From positions 3,404,501 through 3,468,500 of the forward strand of contig NZ_JAUTAR010000001.1 of NCBI RefSeq assembly GCF_030818695.1: a DNA stretch of 64,000 bases, in the 5' to 3' direction. The notes under the pieces are model-generated. The model was not told where the DNA came from. It searched no databases and saw only the letters and a program-made list of their open reading frames with translations. Shown piece after piece: positions 53,084 through 62,408 of the stretch; position 1 is the stretch's first letter, and every line of letters starts with the position of its first letter. Origin of the DNA: Chryseobacterium sp. SORGH_AS_0447 (GTDB taxonomy: Bacteria > Bacteroidota > Bacteroidia > Flavobacteriales > Weeksellaceae). Both the position numbers and the translations under genes were made by a program.

Positions 53084-53902
53084 TTATTTAAAGAAATAAA
53101 AATAAATCAGCAAAGCTACCCCTACAAAAATTCGGTACCATCCCCAGGGTTTAAACCCGTATTTATTTAAAAAACCGATAAAGGCTTTGATTGCAATAAG
53201 TGCTACAATAAACGCAGCTATATTTCCGACAATGAAAACGGTAATATGTTCCTGAGATTCCATGATCATTTCGTAACCTTTCTGCGGATTCGGGGTTTCT
53301 TTACCCCATGTTTTTACAAATACGGAATACACTGTTACAGCAAGCATCGTAGGCACAGCCAGGAAGAATGAAAACTCCGCCGCTGCTTTTCTTGTCAGGC
53401 CCTGCGTCATTCCGCCGATAATGGAGGCCGCACTCCGGCTGGTTCCCGGCATCATCGCAAGACACTGCCAGAACCCGATGGTGACTGCCTTTTTTATGGT
53501 AATTCCTTTTTCGTCATCTATTTTTGGATTTTTAAACCATTGGTCGGCGAACAGCAAAACAACTCCGCCCAGCACCAGTACCGAAGAAATGGCGATCTGA
53601 TTTCCTAAAACCGCTTCAATTTTGTCGTCAAACAAATATCCCAGCACCAACGCCGGAATAACTGCAAAAGCGAGTTTAAAATAAAACTGCAGGTTGTTCA
53701 GATCAAAAAATTTCTTCCAGTAAGCAACCACTACCGATAGGATCGCTCCAAACTGAATGGAAACCTGAAACATTTTTAAGAATTCGGTTTCTTCCAGACC
53801 CATTAAATTGGCGGTAAAACCCATATGGGCCGTTGAAGAGATCGGAAGATATTCCGTTAGGCCTTCTACAATAGCAATGATGATTGCTTTGATTAAATCC
53901 AT
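53084..53902 (-). CDS. uppP: Undecaprenyl-diphosphatase UppP (BacA)
   Basis: 272 residues with about eight membrane helices. The two active-site motifs are present: EGLTEYLPISSTAHM near the N-terminus and MMPGTSRSAASIIGGM around residue 155. It dephosphorylates undecaprenyl pyrophosphate to recycle the lipid carrier for peptidoglycan and O-antigen synthesis, and confers bacitracin resistance when overproduced. It sits between DUF3098 and truB. Confidence 0.96.
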   Translation of the reverse strand: MDLIKAIIIAIVEGLTEYLPISSTAHMGFTANLMGLEETEFLKMFQVSIQFGAILSVVVAYWKKFFDLNNLQFYFKLAFAVIPALVLGYLFDDKIEAVLGNQIAISSVLVLGGVVLLFADQWFKNPKIDDEKGITIKKAVTIGFWQCLAMMPGTSRSAASIIGGMTQGLTRKAAAEFSFFLAVPTMLAVTVYSVFVKTWGKETPNPQKGYEMIMESQEHITVFIVGNIAAFIVALIAIKAFIGFLNKYGFKPWGWYRIFVGVALLIYFYFFK

Positions 53903-53920
53903 AATATATTTAAAATTAAA

Positions 53921-53980
53921 AGATTAAGAAATTAAGAGATCCAGACCCTACGTTCTAAATTTCTCAATTCCTTAATCTCT
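53921..53980. repeat. Imperfect inverted repeat in the spacer before uppP
   Basis: AGATTAAGAAATTAAGAGA pairs imperfectly with TCTCAATTCCTTAATCT around a GC-containing loop, between DUF3098 and uppP in the operon. It might be an attenuator or a processing site. Confidence 0.55.
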
Positions 53981-53997
53981 GCAATAAAAGTTTATTT

Positions 53998-54297
53998 CTA
54001 TTTTCTTTTCAGAATCGCGTAGACTTCGATCACAAAACCGATTACCACAAACAACGGGGCAATACGGATCCTGCGGATGGAAAAAATCCCTTCATTCCAG
54101 GAATCAGGGTTATACTTTCCGTCTACGGTGTTGGCATCAGGTCCCATCATCAGAAGGAAACCCACTACGATAAATGCGAAGCCGATCAGCATCCATTTAA
54201 AGTTCTGCTTCCCGAAATAGAACGTGTTTTCCTGTGGGGCTTCGGCTGTTTCTTTACCGAAGCTGTCGGCGGAAAATTTATTTGTTTTTTTGCTCAT
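53998..54297 (-). CDS. DUF3098 small membrane protein
   Basis: 99 residues. A charged N-terminal tail is followed by two membrane helices (about 35-52 and 77-94) with a short loop containing GPDANTVDGKYNPDSWNEGIFS. This matches the DUF3098 family, which in Bacteroidota is placed next to ftsX and uppP. Function is unknown. It starts 2 nt after the ftsX stop, so the products are probably translated together, hinting at a role in the cell-division or envelope machinery. Confidence 0.88.
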   Translation of the reverse strand: MSKKTNKFSADSFGKETAEAPQENTFYFGKQNFKWMLIGFAFIVVGFLLMMGPDANTVDGKYNPDSWNEGIFSIRRIRIAPLFVVIGFVIEVYAILKRK

Positions 54298-54299
54298 TG

Positions 54300-55199
54300 T
54301 TAAGAGTAATATAAGTCGTCAACGTTTGATCTTAAGAATCTCCAGGTAGCCACCACCGTACTTAAAACCGTGATGAAAATCCCCACGCCCAATACCAGCA
54401 GTACCAGCCAGAAATATTGGTTGTTGTCCTGTACGAAAGCAGATCCGATCTGGCTCGTAAAGTAATACCACACTCCAAAAAGTGCCAGAAGCCCAATTAC
54501 GGAGCCGATAGCTCCCAATACAACCGCTTCGATAATGAAAGGCTTCAGAATAAATCTTCTTTTTGCCCCTACCAGCTGCATAGTTTTAATGATAAATCTT
54601 TTAGAGAATATTTTCAGACGGATGGAATTGTTAATTAATACCACCGCAAGAATTAAAAACAGAATGGAAAATCCCAATATCCATTTAAGAATCCGGCTGA
54701 GGTTGTTGTAAACATCCACCATCAGCGTACTGTCGTTCTTCACATCGATAATTCCCGGAACGGCTTTAATCGCCTTAATTGCCTGATCAATCTTTGTAGG
54801 ATCTACATATTCCGGTTTTAAGGCAATTTCTACAGATGAGGGAAAAATGTTTTCTTCAAAAAGTGCATCCGCATCGATTCCCATTGCTTTTTTCGCTTCC
54901 TGGGAAGCCATTTCCCTTGTAATATAAGTGGCTTTTTTCACGGGTGCCAGTGTCTGAATTTCTTTGAAAACTTCGGCTTCCATTTTCGCAATCTTAGCAG
55001 AATCCTTTGCCTCATAGTTTTCATCAAAGTAAGCATTTACCACCAGCTGTTCTTTGATGTAATCGGAATATTTCTGGGCATTGATCAGAATAAGTCCCAT
55101 TAATCCCAACAAAAATAACACTAAGGCAATACTTATTACTACTGTAATATTGCTAGACCTAAGCCTTTTCTTATTAAACTCATCTACAGATTTAGCCAT
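54300..55199 (-). CDS. ftsX: Cell division permease FtsX
   Basis: 299 residues with a cytoplasmic N-terminus, a first membrane helix at about 18-40, a large extracytoplasmic domain, then three helices near the C-terminus, ending in the RFLRSNVDDLYYS tail. SILFLILAVVLINNSIRLKIFSKRFIIKTMQLVGAKRRFI is split across the typical FtsX segment. With the ATPase FtsE it regulates peptidoglycan hydrolases at the septum. FtsE is not adjacent here, as in other Bacteroidota. It is the first gene of the operon on this strand. Confidence 0.93.
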   Translation of the reverse strand: MAKSVDEFNKKRLRSSNITVVISIALVLFLLGLMGLILINAQKYSDYIKEQLVVNAYFDENYEAKDSAKIAKMEAEVFKEIQTLAPVKKATYITREMASQEAKKAMGIDADALFEENIFPSSVEIALKPEYVDPTKIDQAIKAIKAVPGIIDVKNDSTLMVDVYNNLSRILKWILGFSILFLILAVVLINNSIRLKIFSKRFIIKTMQLVGAKRRFILKPFIIEAVVLGAIGSVIGLLALFGVWYYFTSQIGSAFVQDNNQYFWLVLLVLGVGIFITVLSTVVATWRFLRSNVDDLYYS

Positions 55200-55290
55200 T
55201 AATATTAAAATTTTTGGCTAAAATAGAAAAAATCTTCCGAAATTTGGGAACGAAAAGAGAAAATCACTGTTAATAAAATCATAAAAAACA

Positions 55291-56061
55291 TTGAGTGTAA
55301 AAGCAAAAAAGCATCTTGGTCAGCACTTTCTGACGGATGAAAACATCGCAAGGAAAATCGTGGACGGTCTCAGTTTTGAAGGCTACCGGAGCGTAATGGA
55401 AGTAGGTCCGGGGATGGGTGTCCTTACGAAATACCTGCTGGAAAAAGACCAGCATATTTATCTTGCAGAAATCGATAAAGAATCCATAGAATACCTGAAA
55501 GACAATTACCCTAAAGTAACGGAAGAGACTTTTGTCGGGGATTTTCTGAAACAGGATTTTCAGTTTACGGATGGCGAGCAGATCGCAATTATCGGGAATT
55601 TCCCATACAATATTTCTTCACAAATTCTGTTCCAGATCATCGATCATTATGAATTGATCCCTGAAATGGTAGGGATGTTCCAGAAAGAAGTTGCTGAAAG
55701 AACGGCTGCTGTTCCGAGAACCAAAGATTACGGGATTCTTTCTGTTTTAATACAGGCGTATTATGACACCGCCTATCTGTTTACGGTTCACGAAAACGTC
55801 TTCAATCCGCCTCCAAAAGTAAAATCGGGAGTGATCCGGATCACGAGAAATCCGAAGGAAGGGCTTGCCGGAAATGAGGTCCTTTTCAAAAAGATCGTAA
55901 AGGCCGGTTTTAACCAAAGAAGAAAAAAACTTTCCAACGCCCTGAAAATTCTTAGCATTCCTGAAGCCCTGAAAACGCATGAATTTATGGATAAAAGGGC
56001 CGAGGAGCTCAGTGTAACGGACTTTATTGCCTTTACCCAGCTGTGGAAAGAAAACCAATAA
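55291..56061 (+). CDS. rsmA: 16S rRNA dimethyladenosine transferase (RsmA/KsgA)
   Basis: 256 residues starting at TTG (55291-55293). KAKKHLGQHFLTDENIARKI aligns with the conserved N-terminus, and no ATG is available upstream. SAM-binding motif I is MEVGPGMGVLT, and catalytic motif IV is NFPYNIS. The C-terminal domain contains FNQRRKKLSNALK. It dimethylates A1518 and A1519 of 16S rRNA during ribosome maturation. It is divergent from ftsX, with 91 nt between. A terminator follows at 56085-56115. Confidence 0.95.
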   Translation: MSVKAKKHLGQHFLTDENIARKIVDGLSFEGYRSVMEVGPGMGVLTKYLLEKDQHIYLAEIDKESIEYLKDNYPKVTEETFVGDFLKQDFQFTDGEQIAIIGNFPYNISSQILFQIIDHYELIPEMVGMFQKEVAERTAAVPRTKDYGILSVLIQAYYDTAYLFTVHENVFNPPPKVKSGVIRITRNPKEGLAGNEVLFKKIVKAGFNQRRKKLSNALKILSIPEALKTHEFMDKRAEELSVTDFIAFTQLWKENQ

Positions 56062-56084
56062 GAATTTGATAATCAATAAAAAAA

Positions 56085-56115
56085 CAAAGCCCTTCAGTTT
56101 CCTGAAGGGCTTTTG
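56085..56115. terminator. Bidirectional terminator after rsmA
   Basis: AAAGCCCTTCAG (56086-56097) pairs with CTGAAGGGCTTT (56102-56113) around TTTC, with T and A runs on both sides. It serves rsmA and the convergent surface-protein gene. Confidence 0.9.
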
Positions 56116-56142
56116 CATTGCATTATCGATTGATTTGATTAT

Positions 56143-58512
56143 TTATTCTCTGTTTTTCAGAAGGATCCATCCCGAATGGTCCATATTCGCCTTAGATTTC
56201 GGATACTGGAAATTAAATTTATACCAGTACGTTGCCGTAGGCAATCTTTTTCCACCTAGCGTTCCGTCCCAAACCGGTGCCTGTTTCGAGAACCTGAATA
56301 TTTCAGAACCATAACGGTCGTAAACAGATCCTGTAAAATTATTGAATGATCCAAGAGCCGAAAGATCCAGTGTATCGTTAACCCCATCCTGATTCGGCGT
56401 GATGATATTGGCAATGTTGAATGTAAAGAATTCCAACGCTCCTACACAATGCGTTCCTACGGTTCTTACCTGAATATTATAGTTGGCATTATTGATAAGA
56501 CCAGTAAACACATTCGATGCCTGCCAGGTAATCCCGCCATCAACTGAATATTCTGCTGTCTGAGGGATATTGTTTATCATCGGCACTTCTGCCGTAATCG
56601 TCAGGGTATTGTTGCTGTACTGAAGATTTGTTACGTAAGGAGAGGCTGCAGCCATTACCTTAGCTGTGAAAGTTCTTTCGCAGAATCCGTTATTGATCTT
56701 CACCGAGTAAATTCCCCATTGGTCTACATCGATGGTTCTGGTAACGGCACCTGTACTCCACAGATAAGTATAATTCGGACCAGCTCCGGCATCAAGGGTT
56801 ACCCGGTCTCCTGCACATATTTCTACATCACGTAAAGAAGAAACAATTTCCGGTACTACCTCAACGGTAATTTTAGCAGGAAGCAAAGATTTACAGCCTT
56901 TCGCTCCGATCGCGTATACCTGGAAGGTAGTCGTGTTATAGACGGTTGCCGACTGGGTGTTTCCTGTTCCTGAAAAGTTCGCCCATTGATATGTTACTCC
57001 GCCGGTCGCTGTAAGGTTTACCGTTGTCCCCGGACACACCTTAATAGCTGATGCCACAAGGCTTGCCGTAGGGGTAGTTTCTTTTAGCAGTTTTAATTCC
57101 ACCATTTTACTACAGAATCCTCCGTTTGAAACCACTACATACAGGGTTTGACCATCAGTTCCATTATAGTGCAGAATATCGGTAATATAATTATTATTCG
57201 GAACGAGCGCGTCAGCCTGGTTCACGTAAAAACGGAATACTGCTCCGGGAGTTGTGCTTATGGATGGCATGGCATCCGTTAAATCGAACCAGGTTACATC
57301 CGGTGTCGCACATAGCAATAAAGTAGCATTAGCTGCTGCCGGAGTTGTGCCTCCGTTGATCTTAATGTTTGCTTTTCCCGGACAAGGACTCCCAGGGAAA
57401 GTTACCTGGATTTCGTAGTTCCCCGGCTGTGTTGCCGTAATGGTAGGTGAGGTTGCTCCCGGGATCGCTACTCCATTAAAGTACCATTGGTAATTCATAT
57501 TCGGATCACTTACAGAAGCCGTAATTACCTGTGGAGTATTGTCACAGACATTAATTTCTTCCGGCAGTGTATCCCCAGAAGGATCAAGTAACTCCACACC
57601 GATGTTAAAAGATCCACCGTCTAAAAATACTGAAGAATCGTAACTGCTGTCAATAGCATCTGCCAAAACCATTTTGAAATGATAGGCCTGTCCTGGAACT
57701 ACCGTTGCCGTTGCCTGCAAAGGAACTGTTCTTCCGTTAAAATTCGTTTCGATATTGGTCGTATTATAACCTCCAAAAAATGTAACATTTGGCGCGCCAC
57801 ATCCCATATTTGTTCCCGTAAAACTGTTTTGCGGGTGAATATTGGTTACGCTTACCGGTCCGGTTCCCGGAGCAGGCAATACAGCCATGTTGACATACGG
57901 TCCGCCAGCTACAGGTTTTAATAATAAAGCAAACGCATCTGAGAAACTACAAGGAAAACTTCCTGTATATTCTTCAGATGCAAAAAGATAATTGAATTTT
58001 ACCTGGCTTGAAGTCGGAACAAAGTCAAATTCTAAAACAACCGCGTCATTAAGGGTTACAGACGGGTTTGTAGCCGCTACAAGATCAGGATCGCTACCTG
58101 TAGGCAAATCATCCCCTAAAGTAGAGCTTATATAAGCATTACCTGCTTTTTGGGCATATCCGGTGGATAATACGATTCCGTCTTTAAAAGGAAAACTGGT
58201 TGTTCCCCTGTTAAAATATCCCCAGGATCTATTCGTATTGGTTGCAGGCAGGTTTGGACTTACCTGGACATTAGATACATTAGGGGTAACACATGAATTT
58301 GTTCCTGAAGAAATCAAGACATCCTTTACCAGCTGCAGTGGCGTATATGCTGACGCAGGATAGGTTGGGACATTTACATCAATAAAAGCACCTGCCTTCA
58401 TCGTCAAAGCAGAAGCCTTTTCTTGCTGAGGCTTTCTGTTTAAAGTTTTTTGCGAATATAGTAAACCCGATGAGGAAGCTAAAAAGGAAAACAGTAGGAG
58501 ATATCTCTTCAT
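56143..58512 (-). CDS. T9SS type B surface protein with choice-of-anchor L domain (shortest of three paralogues)
   Basis: 789 residues. A signal peptide (MKRYLLLFSFLASSSGLLYSQ) precedes a choice-of-anchor L domain (about residues 40-325, with LVKDVLISSGTNS, SWGYFNRGTTSFPFKDGIVL and FDFVPTSSQVKFNYLFASEEYTGSFPC). Ig-like modules follow, then a gliding-motility-associated C-terminal (T9SS type B) domain in the last 85 residues (IITPNQDGVNDTLDLSALGS, YDRYGSEIFRF, ending SGWILLKNRE). Such proteins are exported by T9SS and are often adhesin-like. It is a paralogue of the next two genes. It lies next to them on the same strand, each with its own promoter region. Confidence 0.9.
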   Translation of the reverse strand: MKRYLLLFSFLASSSGLLYSQKTLNRKPQQEKASALTMKAGAFIDVNVPTYPASAYTPLQLVKDVLISSGTNSCVTPNVSNVQVSPNLPATNTNRSWGYFNRGTTSFPFKDGIVLSTGYAQKAGNAYISSTLGDDLPTGSDPDLVAATNPSVTLNDAVVLEFDFVPTSSQVKFNYLFASEEYTGSFPCSFSDAFALLLKPVAGGPYVNMAVLPAPGTGPVSVTNIHPQNSFTGTNMGCGAPNVTFFGGYNTTNIETNFNGRTVPLQATATVVPGQAYHFKMVLADAIDSSYDSSVFLDGGSFNIGVELLDPSGDTLPEEINVCDNTPQVITASVSDPNMNYQWYFNGVAIPGATSPTITATQPGNYEIQVTFPGSPCPGKANIKINGGTTPAAANATLLLCATPDVTWFDLTDAMPSISTTPGAVFRFYVNQADALVPNNNYITDILHYNGTDGQTLYVVVSNGGFCSKMVELKLLKETTPTASLVASAIKVCPGTTVNLTATGGVTYQWANFSGTGNTQSATVYNTTTFQVYAIGAKGCKSLLPAKITVEVVPEIVSSLRDVEICAGDRVTLDAGAGPNYTYLWSTGAVTRTIDVDQWGIYSVKINNGFCERTFTAKVMAAASPYVTNLQYSNNTLTITAEVPMINNIPQTAEYSVDGGITWQASNVFTGLINNANYNIQVRTVGTHCVGALEFFTFNIANIITPNQDGVNDTLDLSALGSFNNFTGSVYDRYGSEIFRFSKQAPVWDGTLGGKRLPTATYWYKFNFQYPKSKANMDHSGWILLKNRE

Positions 58513-58593
58513 AATATTTTTGTTTTAACAAATTTAATTTTTTTTTACAAAAATCATATATATAATATCATTTTTTATGAAGAAGTAATAAAA

Positions 58594-58616
58594 AAACCTC
58601 TCAAAATGAGAGGTTG
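58594..58616 (-). terminator. Terminator after the 1201-residue surface-protein gene
   Basis: AACCTCTC (58595-58602) pairs with GAGAGGTT (58608-58615), followed by T on the minus strand, 16 nt after the stop codon. Confidence 0.85.
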
Positions 58617-58631
58617 TAATTTATATATCTT

Positions 58632-61600
58632 TTAATTTCTGTTTTTCAGCAAAATCCATCCACTGCGAAGCTCCAGTTTTTTACTTGCCGGGTTTTCCCA
58701 CTGTACGCGATACCAATACGTTGCTGTAGGAAGGACAAGGTTTCCTCGCAGCATTCCATTCCAGACGGTATTGCTTTTACCGGCCTTAAACACTTCCTGT
58801 CCGTACCTGTCGAAAATAGAAGCGGCAAAATTATTATAATTGCTTATTCCGGTAAAGTCTACGGTATCGTTTTTACCATCCGAATTCGGAGTCACAGCAT
58901 TCGTTACTATAAAAGTAAAGAATGAAAGAGAGGTGTAACATTTAGCGTCTTTTACCCTTACGAGCAAGGTATAATTCGTATTGTCCAGTACATTATAAAA
59001 AACATTGGACGCCTGCCAGTTGACTCCTCCATTAATGGAGTATTCCAGCGTTCCGTTGGTAGGATTTGTTGCTGTTAAGGTAAGTACATTCTTTTCATAG
59101 GTAACATTGGTAAACTGCGGCAATGACGGATTGATCAGCTGAGCCGAGAATACTTTGGAACAAGTTCCGTTGCTGATGGTTACCGAATATGTTCCCGGGG
59201 CAGTTACGGAAATCGTCTGTGTAGTTGCTCCCGTATTCCATAAATAGGTATAATTCGGTCCAGAACCTGCGTCTAAGACCGCGCTGTCTCCTGCACATGC
59301 ATAAACGTCCTGTAAGCCGGAAACGATAGCCGGTACAACTTCTATGGTGATGGACGTTGGTGTAGCCACTTTACAGCCGTTTCCTCCTAAAGCATAAACA
59401 GAATATGTTGTTGTAGCTGTCGGGGAAACAATCTGCGTACTTCCGTTACCCGGCAATCCTACCCATTCATAAGTTACGCCGCCGGTCGCCGTTAAGGTAA
59501 CCGATTCGCCTGCACAAATTTTGGATTTTGAAGCAGCAAGCACAGCTACTGGAGGACCTACAGTTACTGTAACCGTTGCTGGGTTTGTCGAAACGCAACC
59601 GTTAGCTCCTACAGCAAATACAGAATAAGTCGTTGTATTCGTTGGAGAAACAACCTGCGTATTTCCATTTCCGGAAAGACCACCACCCCAGTTATAAGTT
59701 ACCCCTCCTGAAGCTGTTAAAGTAACCGATTCTCCCGGACAGATCTGTGCAGCGGTAGAGGTTAAAGCCGCTACCGGAGCGGTTGTATTTTGTGTTACCG
59801 TTCCATTAGCCGTATAGCTGCAATTCAGGTTACCTGGTTGGTTAACGTTCGTTACTGTTAAAGTATAGGTTCCTCCTGCATTTACGACAGGCGTTAATGT
59901 ATTTCCTCCTGAAACAATGTTTCCTCCACCGGCAGCCGTCCAGGTTATTGTAGATCCCGAAGGAATAACCGAAGTAGAAGCATTTAAAGTAATCTGTGGC
60001 GTTGTACAGGTTATCTGCTGAGGCGAATTGATCGTTAAAGTCGTCTGTGGTGTCGACAGCAATTGTAAAGTTACTACATTACGGCATCCGCCATTAACCA
60101 CTAGAACATAGATCGTCTGTCCTCCCGCACTGTTAAATGATGCAGGATTCGTAATGGTGTTGGCATTTCCGGCATTGGCATCTGCTGCAGTAAGATAATA
60201 AGAGAAGGTCACCCCGGAAGCCGTCGTAATCTGCGGTTGGGCTTCGGTTAAATTATAATTGATTCCTCCTTGCTGATAGCATTTCAGTAACGTTGCATTA
60301 TTCACGGTAATCGGCTGTGAAACCTGGATGGTAATCGTTGCCGGAGTCTGTGAAACGCACCCGTTCGCTCCCACTGCTGTTACGGTATATGTTGTCGTTG
60401 CTGTCAGGGAAACCGTCTGGGTGGCTCCGTTTCCGGTAAGTCCTGTCCAGTTATAGGTTACTCCGCCGGAAGCTGTTAAAGTAATGGATTCACCGGAACA
60501 AATTAGCGTTTTGGAAGCTATAACTCCCGTCGTCGGTGGTGCACTGTCTCCAGTAACCGTAACACTTGCCGAATTCGTACAGGTTAAATTTCCAGGCTGA
60601 TAGGTATTTGAAATAGTAAGTGTATAAGTTCCTGCCGCATTTACTACCGGGTTTAAAGTATTGGCCCCTGAAACGATATTTCCGTTGGTGGTTGTCCAAC
60701 TGAAGGTTGCACCGGTAGGATAAACCGAGCCGGAAGCATTCAGTGTAACCTGTGGGTTTGCACAGGTAAGAACACCCGGCGTTGCGATGGTTGCTGTTAT
60801 CTGAGCGGCTTTTACTAATTGCAACTCGGCTACTTTTGAGCAGAACCCGTTTTTAACCAATACATACACTGTCTGCCCCGCACTTGAAAAAGCGGTCGGT
60901 GTGGTAATCGTATTTCCGTTTCCGGCTAAAGCGTCCGATTGATTAATATAATAGGAAAATGTTGCCCCCGGCGTTGTACTGATTGAGCTCTGCGCTGAGG
61001 TTAAATTAAATACCGCATTTCCCTGGGTATAACACGCGGTGAGTGTCGCATTCTGTACAGTAGGTGATGTTCCGCCGACTACCGTTATAGAAGCGGTTCC
61101 CGGACATGTATTTCCAGGTAAAAATACCTGAACACTGTATACACCGGGCTGCGTAGCGGTATAAGAAGGCTGGTTGGCTCCGGGAATCGGATTTGATCCC
61201 AGATACCACTGATAGGTCGCACCTCCGCCCTGCACCGAAGCTGTAAAGGTTTGCGGCGCATTATCACAGACATTAACTGATGAAGGAAGCGCTACGCCTG
61301 CAGGGTCCAACAACTGAACCCCTATATCAAAGGATCCTGCTTCAAGAAAAACGGCAGAATCGAAGTTTGAATCCTGGTAATCCGCCAAAACCATCTTGAA
61401 ATGATAGGTCTGTCCGGGAATTACGGTCGCCGTTGCTGTTAAAGGAACGGTACGGCCGTTAAAGTTGGTTTCTACCTGCGGAAGGTTATACCCTCCGAAA
61501 TAAGATACATTAGCTGCCCCACACGACAACGGCGCACCGGTTTGATATTGCGTGGCAGGATGTATATTCGTTACACTCACAGGCCCAGCTCCTCCGGGAA

Positions 61601-62237
61601 GAACAGCAAGGTTGGTATAAGGATCCCCTACTCTTTTCAGCAACAGGGCAAAACCGTCACTGATGGTGCAGGGAAAGTTAGTCTGATATTCTTTTGAAGC
61701 GAAAAGGTATCGGAAACTTACTTTGGTAGATGCCGGAACGAAATCAAATTCAATAAAGGTGGCATCGTTCAGCTGGTTATTCGGAACTCCTAATGCTGCT
61801 GCCAAATCTGCGTCCCCGCCCGAACCAAGAGGATCACTCAAGGTTCCCTGAAAATCATTTCCGGCTTTTCTAGCGTATCCTGTGGTAAGAACGATTCCTT
61901 TAGCAAAAGGAAAGTTAGTAGATGCTTTATTAAAATATCCCCAGCTTCTGTTTTGGTTGGAAACTGCTAAATTCGGAGAGACAGTAACATTGGTTACATT
62001 GGCTGCTGAGCAGGTAGATCCGCCACTGATCAGCACGTCTTTTACCAGCTGGGTGATGCTGAAGCCGGATTCCGGATATGCGGCGGTATTTACATCTATA
62101 AAAGCTCCGGCTTTCATATTTTCCGCAGTTTTTTTACTGGCTACTCCTTTGCTGTCCCTGTTTTGGGCTGAAAGGAAGCCTGCTGCAAAAACTAAAAACA
62201 AAGCCAAAAATAAATTTTCTGTCCTCCTATTTAACAT
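58632..62237 (-). CDS. T9SS type B surface protein with choice-of-anchor L domain and duplicated Ig-like modules
   Basis: 1201 residues with signal peptide (MLNRRTENLFLALFLVFAAGFLSAQ), an N-terminal choice-of-anchor L domain (about 40-330), and many repeated modules. One family reads TFSYYINQSDALAGNGNTIT, then QTVYVLVKNGFCSKVAELQL. Another reads TPGVLTCANPQVTLNASGSV, then GGTYTLTVTNVNQPG. A third reads CSGESITLTASGGVTYNW, then TTYTVTAVGANGC. Several appear twice. It ends in a T9SS type B domain (VTPNSDGKNDTVDF, YDRYGQEVFKAG, WILLKNRN form). Probably cell-surface, adhesive or structural. The exact function is unknown. It has its own promoter (62254-62285). Confidence 0.9.
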   Translation of the reverse strand: MLNRRTENLFLALFLVFAAGFLSAQNRDSKGVASKKTAENMKAGAFIDVNTAAYPESGFSITQLVKDVLISGGSTCSAANVTNVTVSPNLAVSNQNRSWGYFNKASTNFPFAKGIVLTTGYARKAGNDFQGTLSDPLGSGGDADLAAALGVPNNQLNDATFIEFDFVPASTKVSFRYLFASKEYQTNFPCTISDGFALLLKRVGDPYTNLAVLPGGAGPVSVTNIHPATQYQTGAPLSCGAANVSYFGGYNLPQVETNFNGRTVPLTATATVIPGQTYHFKMVLADYQDSNFDSAVFLEAGSFDIGVQLLDPAGVALPSSVNVCDNAPQTFTASVQGGGATYQWYLGSNPIPGANQPSYTATQPGVYSVQVFLPGNTCPGTASITVVGGTSPTVQNATLTACYTQGNAVFNLTSAQSSISTTPGATFSYYINQSDALAGNGNTITTPTAFSSAGQTVYVLVKNGFCSKVAELQLVKAAQITATIATPGVLTCANPQVTLNASGSVYPTGATFSWTTTNGNIVSGANTLNPVVNAAGTYTLTISNTYQPGNLTCTNSASVTVTGDSAPPTTGVIASKTLICSGESITLTASGGVTYNWTGLTGNGATQTVSLTATTTYTVTAVGANGCVSQTPATITIQVSQPITVNNATLLKCYQQGGINYNLTEAQPQITTASGVTFSYYLTAADANAGNANTITNPASFNSAGGQTIYVLVVNGGCRNVVTLQLLSTPQTTLTINSPQQITCTTPQITLNASTSVIPSGSTITWTAAGGGNIVSGGNTLTPVVNAGGTYTLTVTNVNQPGNLNCSYTANGTVTQNTTAPVAALTSTAAQICPGESVTLTASGGVTYNWGGGLSGNGNTQVVSPTNTTTYSVFAVGANGCVSTNPATVTVTVGPPVAVLAASKSKICAGESVTLTATGGVTYEWVGLPGNGSTQIVSPTATTTYSVYALGGNGCKVATPTSITIEVVPAIVSGLQDVYACAGDSAVLDAGSGPNYTYLWNTGATTQTISVTAPGTYSVTISNGTCSKVFSAQLINPSLPQFTNVTYEKNVLTLTATNPTNGTLEYSINGGVNWQASNVFYNVLDNTNYTLLVRVKDAKCYTSLSFFTFIVTNAVTPNSDGKNDTVDFTGISNYNNFAASIFDRYGQEVFKAGKSNTVWNGMLRGNLVLPTATYWYRVQWENPASKKLELRSGWILLKNRN

Positions 62238-62253
62238 TTTATATTATTTTAAA

Positions 62254-62285
62254 CAAAAATACTATTTTTTTTAATTGTATTTCAA
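62254..62285 (-). promoter_or_regulatory. Promoter of the 1201-residue surface-protein gene
   Basis: On the minus strand TTG (62283-62285), 21 nt, then TATTTTTG (62254-62261) fit the Bacteroidota -33/-7 boxes closely. The start codon lies about 17 nt downstream of the -7 box. Confidence 0.8.
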
Positions 62286-62360
62286 TTCCAAGCAAATTGC
62301 GTTGTCACTAATACAATTAAATTTATCGTAAAAAGATTAATTTTCATTCTTTTAAAACGA

Positions 62361-62391
62361 AAAAAAGACCAACAAATTGTCGGCCTTTTTT
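62361..62391 (-). terminator. Terminator after the third surface-protein gene
   Basis: GACCAACA (62367-62374) pairs with TGTCGGCC (62378-62385), with G-U pairs on the minus strand, flanked by runs of A and T, 18 nt past the stop codon. Confidence 0.75.
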
Positions 62392-62408
62392 AGATATATT
62401 AAAAAATA

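Noticed and set aside
58632..62237. Direct repeats in the surface-protein gene as a CRISPR array
   Set aside because: They are in frame, vary in spacing and encode repeated Ig-like modules. No cas gene is present.
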